Assembly (NCBI RefSeq): GCF_026651855.1
Contig: NZ_CP093280.1
Coordinates: 1,652,001-1,716,000 of the forward strand
Direction: 5' to 3'
Length of the DNA stretch: 64,000 nucleotides
Source: Pseudomonas silvicola
Lineage (GTDB): Bacteria; Pseudomonadota; Gammaproteobacteria; Pseudomonadales; Pseudomonadaceae
Shown here in pieces: positions 58,657-64,000 of the stretch; position 1 is the stretch's first letter; every line of letters begins with the position of its first letter. The translations under genes were made by a program, and so were the position numbers. The notes under the pieces were generated by a model. The model searched no databases. It had not been told where the DNA came from and worked only from the letters and a program-made list of their open reading frames with translations.

Positions 58657-59973
58657 TCAGTAGGCATACCGCAGCAAAGTATGGGAGAAGTCCCGCGTAG
58701 CGAAGAAGCCCAGCAACACCACTATCACTGGCATCACTGTCCACCATACCCGCGGTGCCATCGCTGGCAATGGCTGGCGCCACTGGTTCAAGGTCAGGCT
58801 GGCCGCGCAGACGAAGCATGCCAGCAGGGTGCCCGCCAGAATATCCGTGGGCCAGTGCGCCCCCAGGTACACGCGCGACAGGGCAATGCCCGCTGCCGGC
58901 AGCCCCGCCAGCACCAGCCAGGCCAGGCGCAGACGCGGTGGTTGGCCGCGCCCGGCCAGCACGCCCAGGGTCAGGAACAGCGCGAACGCCGCCGAACTGT
59001 GGCCGCTGGGCATGCTGTAGGTGCCCAGCGGGTGGGTCATCACCTCCGGGCGAATGCGCGCGAACACGTGCTTCATCAAGCCGTTGCCCAGCGCGGTAAA
59101 TAGCAGCGTGCCCATGGCGAACATCGCGGGGCGCCACTGGCGCTGCACCACCAGCAGTCCGCACACCACGGCCGCCAGGAGGAACTGACTGCGAAAATCA
59201 CCCATCTTCGTCAAGGCGATGGCGACGTCGTCCATGAACGGGGCGCGGTGCTCCTGAACCAGGGACATGATCCCCTGATCGAACTGCACCAGGTGCGGCC
59301 AGCCGAGGAAGACCCCGACCAGCAGCACCAGGCACATGCCCGTGACCAGGCGCGTGCCATGGGGCCGCGAGCGCCAGGCGGCACTGATACTCAAGCCAAC
59401 GAGCACGGCGAAGCCCGCCGCCAATACCCCGGCCTGCCCCCAGAACCCCTCTGGCAGCGGCAGTCGCATGGCCGCGCCGGTCGCCCAGCCCGGCATCAGG
59501 TACACCACCGACCAACCGGCGCCCGCCAGCAGGCTCACCCCCACGAAGCGCAACAATGGCATGTCGAACATGCCCGCCACCATGGGCAGCATGGGCCGCA
59601 GCGGGCCGATGAAGCGGCCCACCAGCAAGCTGGCAATGCCATAGCGTTGGAAATACCCCTCGGCGCGGCCGATCCATTCCGGGTGGTGGCGCAGCCCGGG
59701 CAAGCGGCGGATGTTCTGGTGGAAATGGCGCCCGGTGAAGTAGGACAAACCGTCACCCAGTAATCCGCCGATGTAGCCCAGCAACAAGGTTTCACCCAGC
59801 GACAGCGCACCATTGCCAGCCAGCACGGCAATGGCGAACAGCAGCACGGTGCCGGGCACTATCAGCCCGACAATGGCCAGGCATTCGGTGCACGCCACCA
59901 GCACAATCGCCAGCCCCAGCCATTGAGGGTGTGCGGACAACCAGGCGGTCAGCCCGTCGAGCCATGGGCCCAT
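58657..59973 (-). CDS. DedA–PAP2 fusion membrane phosphatase
   Basis: A 438-residue protein of two membrane domains. The first half is DedA-like (VGLIVPGTVLLFAIAVLAG, GGLLGDGLSYFTGR, RFIGPLRPMLPMVAGMF). The second is a PAP2 phosphatase with KHVFARIRPE, PSGHSSAAFAL and SRVYLGAHWPTDILAG, the three catalytic motifs including both His residues. Coupling of a lipid translocase-like domain with a lipid-phosphate phosphatase suggests undecaprenyl-pyrophosphate or lipid-phosphate recycling. Confidence 0.9.
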   Translation of the reverse strand: MGPWLDGLTAWLSAHPQWLGLAIVLVACTECLAIVGLIVPGTVLLFAIAVLAGNGALSLGETLLLGYIGGLLGDGLSYFTGRHFHQNIRRLPGLRHHPEWIGRAEGYFQRYGIASLLVGRFIGPLRPMLPMVAGMFDMPLLRFVGVSLLAGAGWSVVYLMPGWATGAAMRLPLPEGFWGQAGVLAAGFAVLVGLSISAAWRSRPHGTRLVTGMCLVLLVGVFLGWPHLVQFDQGIMSLVQEHRAPFMDDVAIALTKMGDFRSQFLLAAVVCGLLVVQRQWRPAMFAMGTLLFTALGNGLMKHVFARIRPEVMTHPLGTYSMPSGHSSAAFALFLTLGVLAGRGQPPRLRLAWLVLAGLPAAGIALSRVYLGAHWPTDILAGTLLACFVCAASLTLNQWRQPLPAMAPRVWWTVMPVIVVLLGFFATRDFSHTLLRYAY

Positions 59974-59976
59974 GTT

Positions 59977-60675
59977 TCAGTTTCCTTGCGCAAGGGTAAA
60001 AAAGTCGCGACCTTCGACTTGGCCGCGGCGCAAGGGGTTCCTTGTGCAATGGCGGGCATGCTCGGCGTCCACGAAACGGTACGGCAGATGTTCGTCGCGC
60101 CCGTGGGGAATGCCCAGGCGAGTGGTCTGGATAATTTGTTTCGGGATGATGCCAAGGTCATCGACAAATAATTGTTCATGGTCGAATCGCTTGGCGTCCC
60201 AGTTCGGTACCTTCAGCCCCATGGCCTTGCACAACAGTGTCTGGCCGGCACAGAGGCGTTCGATCGGGCGTGGGTTGCCGGCGGCGTCGGGGTTGTTCAG
60301 TTGCATCTGGGCCAAGGCGTTTTCGTCGGCATGGGCGTCCACCCAGGGGTAGCCGGACTTGATCAGCACTGCGTTGCCAGGGCCCTTGGCGCTGAAGTTC
60401 AGCGAATCACCGCCCCGGGCGTAGTACATGTAGATGTGCCCGCCATCCAGGAACAGCGCCTTGCGTTTCTCCGTGTAGCCCAGCGAGGCGTGGCTGCCTT
60501 TCTCGGCGCAGTAGTAAGCCTCGGTCTCGATGATGCGGGCCGATAGCCAGTACGGGCCCTGCTTGTGGCGAATCACCTTGCCCAGCAATTCGCAGGCAAG
60601 CAGTTGGGCGTCGCGGTCGAAAAACGCGTCGGGCAGGGGGCGTGCGTCTGGCCAGGGCAGGGCATTGAGCAGCAT
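59977..60675 (-). CDS. mpg: DNA-3-methyladenine glycosylase (MPG/AAG type)
   Basis: Removes alkylated purines from DNA. The 232-residue protein has FFDRDAQLLACELLGKVIRHK, IIETEAYYCAEKGSHASLGYTEKRKALF (with the catalytic Glu in ETEAY), GGHIYMYYARGGDSLNFS and GPGNAVLIKS. The start MLLNALPW at 60675 is chosen; the frame runs further upstream (ATG 60723 and 60777) without family similarity. It is convergent on no gene and lies back to back with proA. Confidence 0.9.
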   Translation of the reverse strand: MLLNALPWPDARPLPDAFFDRDAQLLACELLGKVIRHKQGPYWLSARIIETEAYYCAEKGSHASLGYTEKRKALFLDGGHIYMYYARGGDSLNFSAKGPGNAVLIKSGYPWVDAHADENALAQMQLNNPDAAGNPRPIERLCAGQTLLCKAMGLKVPNWDAKRFDHEQLFVDDLGIIPKQIIQTTRLGIPHGRDEHLPYRFVDAEHARHCTRNPLRRGQVEGRDFFTLAQGN

Positions 60676-60814
60676 CGGCGATTTACCGCAAGTTACGAAA
60701 GAACCTGCAAGGATAATATTCATTCGTGGCTTAATCACGGCTGAATCATTGCTCTGGCGCAGACTGTTTTCGACCATCCGCCTGCCGCCGCTGTCAGTGG
60801 CCGGTCGAGACAGC

Positions 60815-60820
60815 TATAAT
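60815..60820 (+). promoter_or_regulatory. -10 element of the proA promoter
   Basis: A consensus TATAAT 36 bases before the proA ATG; TGTCAG at about 60792 is a weak -35 with 17-base spacing. Confidence 0.55.
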
Positions 60821-60855
60821 CAGCCGCTTTCCTCTTTGCCAAGACCACAGAGACC

Positions 60856-62127
60856 ATGACTGAGTCCGTTCTTGACTACATGACCCGTCTGGGTCGCGCC
60901 GCCCGCGAAGCCTCCCGCGTGATCGCGCGCGCCAGCACTGCGCAGAAGAACCGCGCCCTGCTGGCTGCTGCCAACGCGTTGGACGCGGCCCGTGGCGAGC
61001 TGACTGCCGCCAACGAGCAGGACCTGGCCGCTGGCCGCGCCAATGGCCTGGAACCGGCCATGCTCGAGCGCCTGGCGCTGACCCCGGCACGCATCGACGG
61101 GATGATCGTCGGCCTGCGCCAGGTGGCCAGCCTGCCAGACCCCGTGGGTGCCATTCGCGACATGAGCTATCGGCCGTCGGGCATCCAGGTGGGCAAGATG
61201 CGCGTGCCCCTGGGGGTAGTCGGGATCATCTATGAGTCGCGCCCGAACGTGACCATCGACGCAGCCAGCCTGTGCCTGAAGTCCGGCAACGCCACCATCC
61301 TGCGCGGCGGCTCCGAGGCCATCCACTCCAACCGTGCCATCGCCGCCTGCGTCCAGCGTGGCCTGGCCGAGGCCGGCCTGCCGGCTGCCGTGGTGCAGGT
61401 CGTGGAAACCACCGACCGCGAAGCCGTGGGCGCGCTGATCACCATGCCCGAGTACGTGGACATCATCGTGCCCCGTGGCGGCCGTGGCCTGATCGAGCGC
61501 GTCAGCCGCGACGCCAAGGTGCCGGTCATCAAGCATCTGGATGGCATCTGCCACGTTTACGTGGCCGCCGACGCCGACCTGGCCAAGGCCGAGCGCATCG
61601 CCTTCAACGCCAAGACCTACCGCTACGGTATCTGCGGCGCCATGGAAACCCTGCTGGTGGACGCTGCCGTGGCCGCCGACTTCCTGCCGGCCATGGCTGC
61701 CCGGTTCGCCGAGAAAGGTGTCGAGCTGCGTGGCTGCGAGCGCACCCGCGATATCATCCAGGCGCTGCCGGCCACCGAAGAAGACTGGCACACCGAATAC
61801 CTGGCGGCGATCCTGTCGATTCGCGTGGTCGACGGCCTGGAACAGGCCATCGACCACATCAACCATTACGGTTCGCACCACACCGATTCCATCGCCACCG
61901 AGAACTTCGGCGAAGCCCGGCGCTTCACCGCCGAGGTCGACTCCGCCTCGGTGATGATCAACACCCCGACCTGCTTTGCCGATGGCTTCGAGTATGGCCT
62001 GGGTGCCGAGATCGGCATTTCCACGGACAAGATACACGCCCGTGGCCCGGTGGGCCTGGAAGGCCTGACCTGCGAGAAATACATCGTGATTGGCGACGGC
62101 CAGTTGCGCGGCCAGGAGCCTGCCTGA
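60856..62127 (+). CDS. proA: Gamma-glutamyl phosphate reductase
   Basis: Second enzyme of proline synthesis, reducing gamma-glutamyl phosphate to the semialdehyde. The 423-residue protein has the ALDH-superfamily pattern [54 protein letters not shown] and the catalytic Cys in [14 protein letters not shown]. It heads the proA-nadD-rsfS-rlmH-mrdA run; nadD begins two bases after its stop. Confidence 0.96.
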   Translation: MTESVLDYMTRLGRAAREASRVIARASTAQKNRALLAAANALDAARGELTAANEQDLAAGRANGLEPAMLERLALTPARIDGMIVGLRQVASLPDPVGAIRDMSYRPSGIQVGKMRVPLGVVGIIYESRPNVTIDAASLCLKSGNATILRGGSEAIHSNRAIAACVQRGLAEAGLPAAVVQVVETTDREAVGALITMPEYVDIIVPRGGRGLIERVSRDAKVPVIKHLDGICHVYVAADADLAKAERIAFNAKTYRYGICGAMETLLVDAAVAADFLPAMAARFAEKGVELRGCERTRDIIQALPATEEDWHTEYLAAILSIRVVDGLEQAIDHINHYGSHHTDSIATENFGEARRFTAEVDSASVMINTPTCFADGFEYGLGAEIGISTDKIHARGPVGLEGLTCEKYIVIGDGQLRGQEPA

Positions 62128-62128
62128 C

Positions 62129-62806
62129 TTGGGTGACGTCAGCCGCCCAGGCAGCCAGCCCGTCCCGCGCCGTATCGGTGTGCTGGGCGGCACGTTCGAC
62201 CCGGTGCACATCGGCCACCTGCGCAGCGCGCTGGAAGTGGCCGATGCCCTGGGCCTGGACGAGCTGCGCCTGACGCCCAACGCGCGGCCGCCGCACCGCG
62301 ACACACCGCAGGTGACGCCCCACGACCGCCTGGCCATGGTGCGCTGCGCCGTGGAGGGCGTGGCGCCGCTGACCGTGGATGCCCGGGAGCTGCAACGGGA
62401 CAAGCCGTCGTACACCATCGACACGCTGGAACTGATGCGCGCGGAACTCGCCGCCGACGACCAGCTGTTCTTGCTGCTGGGCTGGGATGCCTTTTGTGGC
62501 CTGCCTTCCTGGCACCGCTGGGAAGAACTGCTGCAGCATTGCCATATTCTGGTATTGCAGCGGCCTGACGCCGACAGCGAGCCGCCGGATGCCTTGCGCA
62601 ACCTGCTGGCCGCGCGGTCGGTCAGCGACCCGCTGGCCCTTGAAGGGCCTGGCGGGAATATTACTTTCGTCTGGCAGACACCCCTGGCGGTGTCGGCCAC
62701 CCAGATCCGTCAACTGCTGGCCAGCGGGAAGTCGGTACGTTTCCTGGTGCCTGACGCGGTACTGGCCTACATCGAGGCGCACGGGCTGTACCGTGCGTCC
62801 AATTGA
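62129..62806 (+). CDS. nadD: Nicotinate-nucleotide adenylyltransferase
   Basis: Adenylates nicotinate mononucleotide in NAD synthesis. The 225-residue protein has the nucleotidyltransferase motif [23 protein letters not shown] (HIGH), [29 protein letters not shown] and the late [13 protein letters not shown]. The start is inferred as TTG 62129, ten bases after AGGAG; no ATG lies ahead of the core. Confidence 0.94.
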   Translation: MGDVSRPGSQPVPRRIGVLGGTFDPVHIGHLRSALEVADALGLDELRLTPNARPPHRDTPQVTPHDRLAMVRCAVEGVAPLTVDARELQRDKPSYTIDTLELMRAELAADDQLFLLLGWDAFCGLPSWHRWEELLQHCHILVLQRPDADSEPPDALRNLLAARSVSDPLALEGPGGNITFVWQTPLAVSATQIRQLLASGKSVRFLVPDAVLAYIEAHGLYRASN

Positions 62807-62822
62807 ACTGAACGAGTTTTAT

Positions 62823-63215
62823 ATGACCAAGCAAAAAATCAGCGTATCCGGCGAAGAGCTGGTTGAACTGGCCAAGGCCGCCCTGGAAGACGTCAAGGCC
62901 CAGGACATCCTGGTGATCGACGTGAAAGACAAGCACAGCCTGACCGACTACATGGTGATCGCCACCGGTACCTCGAACCGCCAGATCAACGCCATGCTCG
63001 ACAAGGTTCGCGAGAACGTCAAAGCCAAGGGCGCGCAGCCACTGGGCGAAGAAGGCAAGGGCGAAAGCGACTGGGTACTGCTGGACCTGGGTGACGTGAT
63101 CGTGCACATGATGACCGCCGCTGCCCGCCAGTTCTACGACCTGGAACGCCTGTGGCAGGGCGCCGAGCAAAGCCGTGCCGCCAGCGGCGCGCACCACACC
63201 CCAGGCAACGAATAA
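62823..63215 (+). CDS. rsfS: Ribosomal silencing factor RsfS
   Basis: Binds ribosomal protein L14 and blocks subunit joining when nutrients run low. The 130-residue protein has the DUF143 pattern AALEDVKAQDILVIDVKDKHSLTDYMVIATGTSNRQ and WVLLDLGDVIVHMMTAAARQFYDLERLW, with a short polar tail. Start ATG 62823, ten bases before rlmH at its other end. The nadD-rsfS-rlmH order is conserved. Confidence 0.95.
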   Translation: MTKQKISVSGEELVELAKAALEDVKAQDILVIDVKDKHSLTDYMVIATGTSNRQINAMLDKVRENVKAKGAQPLGEEGKGESDWVLLDLGDVIVHMMTAAARQFYDLERLWQGAEQSRAASGAHHTPGNE

Positions 63216-63224
63216 GGCCGGGCC

Positions 63225-63692
63225 ATGCGTCTGCGTCTGATTGCTGTCGGTTCGCGCATGCCCAAGTGGGTGGAGGACGGTTGGCAGGAATACGCCAAGC
63301 GTCTGCCGTCCGAACTGGCGCTCGACCTGGTGGAAATTCCGCTCAACACCCGCGGCAAGAACGCCGACGTGGCGCGCTTCATCCGTCAGGAAGGCGAGGC
63401 CATGTTGGCCAAGGTTCAGCCGGGTGAGCGTATCGTCACGCTCGAAGTGCACGGCAAGCTGTGGAGCACCGAGCAGTTGGCGGTGGAACTGGACCGCTGG
63501 CGGCTGGACTCGCGCACCGTCAACTTCATGGTCGGCGGCCCCGAAGGGCTGGCGCCGGAAGTCTGCGCGCGGGCTGACCAGCGCTGGTCGCTGTCGCCGC
63601 TGACACTGCCGCACCCGTTGGTTCGTATCCTCATCGGCGAGCAGCTGTATCGCGCCTGGACCGTGTTGTCCGGGCACCCTTACCACAAATAA
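63225..63692 (+). CDS. rlmH: 23S rRNA pseudouridine-1915 N3-methyltransferase RlmH
   Basis: SPOUT methyltransferase of 155 residues modifying helix 69 of 23S rRNA. Family blocks: [47 protein letters not shown], and the knot region [13 protein letters not shown] with [24 protein letters not shown]. Typical length; 18 bases before mrdA. Confidence 0.97.
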   Translation: MRLRLIAVGSRMPKWVEDGWQEYAKRLPSELALDLVEIPLNTRGKNADVARFIRQEGEAMLAKVQPGERIVTLEVHGKLWSTEQLAVELDRWRLDSRTVNFMVGGPEGLAPEVCARADQRWSLSPLTLPHPLVRILIGEQLYRAWTVLSGHPYHK

Positions 63693-63710
63693 GCGTACAA
63701 GCCGCCTTTC

Positions 63711-64000
63711 ATGTCCCAGCCGATTCACCTCAAGGATCACGAGAAGGACGCACGCCTGGTGCGTGGCCGCGTCGTGGTCGGTGCAATCGTGGTGATGGTG
63801 ATGGTGTGCGCGCTGGTGGCGCGGCTGTATTACCTGCAGGTGATCCAGTACGAGTATCACTCCACGCTGTCGGAGAACAATCGGGTGCACGTGCAGCCGA
63901 TTCCGCCGTCGCGTGGGCTGATCTACGACCGCAACGGCGTGATCATCGCCGACAACCGCCCCAGTTTCAGCCTGAGCATGACCCGCGAGCGCGCGGGGGA
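63711..64000 (+). CDS. mrdA: Penicillin-binding protein 2 (5' part only)
   Basis: N-terminal 96 or so residues of PBP2, the transpeptidase of the elongasome. MSQPIHLKDHEKDARLV leads into a single anchor helix (VVVGAIVVMVMVCALVARLYYLQV), then SENNRVHVQPIPPSRGLIYDRNGV, the conserved pedestal start. The transpeptidase domain lies beyond the window. Follows rlmH as in other pseudomonads. Confidence 0.95.
   Translation, partial: MSQPIHLKDHEKDARLVRGRVVVGAIVVMVMVCALVARLYYLQVIQYEYHSTLSENNRVHVQPIPPSRGLIYDRNGVIIADNRPSFSLSMTRERAG

Overview
The window is a G+C-rich, densely packed bacterial chromosome segment from a Pseudomonas of the P. putida type. Three things point there. The gene families and their order fit: uvrA–yajR-like–ssb, oprG, nrdR-ribD-ribE-ribBA-ribH-nusB-thiL-pgpA, dxs-ispA-xseB, exaC with a sigma54 regulator, mpl-ubiX, and proA-nadD-rsfS-rlmH-mrdA. 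Much of the backbone follows the order I remember from P. aeruginosa PAO1. The regulatory sites are also of Pseudomonas type (Anr, Zur, LexA, sigma54). No complete prophage, insertion sequence or CRISPR array was seen.

Layout. 1–7.2 kb: uvrA (cut by the window edge), an MFS transporter with a YajR-like C-terminal domain, ssb, a NADAR/YbiA protein, and an overlapping pair of sugar-nucleotide SDR genes. 7.2–11.2 kb: oprG (OmpW family) behind an Anr-type promoter, then a four-gene zinc-linked ABC operon behind a Zur-like box. 11.2–13.7 kb: a small hypothetical gene, cnoX, a methyltransferase and a YbaY-type lipoprotein. 13.7–22.1 kb: nrdR and the riboflavin operon running into nusB-thiL-pgpA, then a solute-binding protein, stand-alone ribA and a BtuF-like B12-binding protein. 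22.1–27.2 kb: xseB-ispA-dxs-btuB on the minus strand.

27.3–29.4 kb holds a two-gene radical-SAM/DUF4130 DNA-repair unit with a near-perfect LexA box. 29.5–39.8 kb is a complete six-gene mag (yfa) operon built around a periplasmic alpha-2-macroglobulin that lacks the thioester cysteine. 39.8–43.4 kb is an accessory cassette next to tRNA-Phe: a Fic protein preceded by three 12-bp direct repeats, a WYL transcription factor of the BrxR/CapW architecture, and, divergent from it across an inverted-repeat operator, a small membrane protein coupled to an intact ADP-ribosylglycohydrolase. This cassette is the best candidate for an undescribed system. A phage-type repressor with a degenerate S24 dyad lies beyond the tRNA.

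44.7–64 kb returns to backbone: ppa, MtfA-like peptidase, DedA, GNAT, exaC, its sigma54 activator (frameshifted at the 3' end in this sequence), mpl-ubiX-lipoprotein, an SDR, a MORN-repeat/C13-peptidase lipoprotein, MaoC, lrgAB, a Lon-substrate-domain protein, a DedA–PAP2 fusion, mpg, proA, nadD, rsfS, rlmH and the start of mrdA.

Functional themes are DNA repair (uvrA, ssb, the SOS radical-SAM pair, mpg, xseB), flavin, thiamine, isoprenoid, B12 and NAD cofactor supply, metal and oxygen responses (Zur, Anr), and cell-envelope defence (mag operon, mpl, DedA/PAP2, mrdA). All functional calls are made by reading the sequence; no database search was run.
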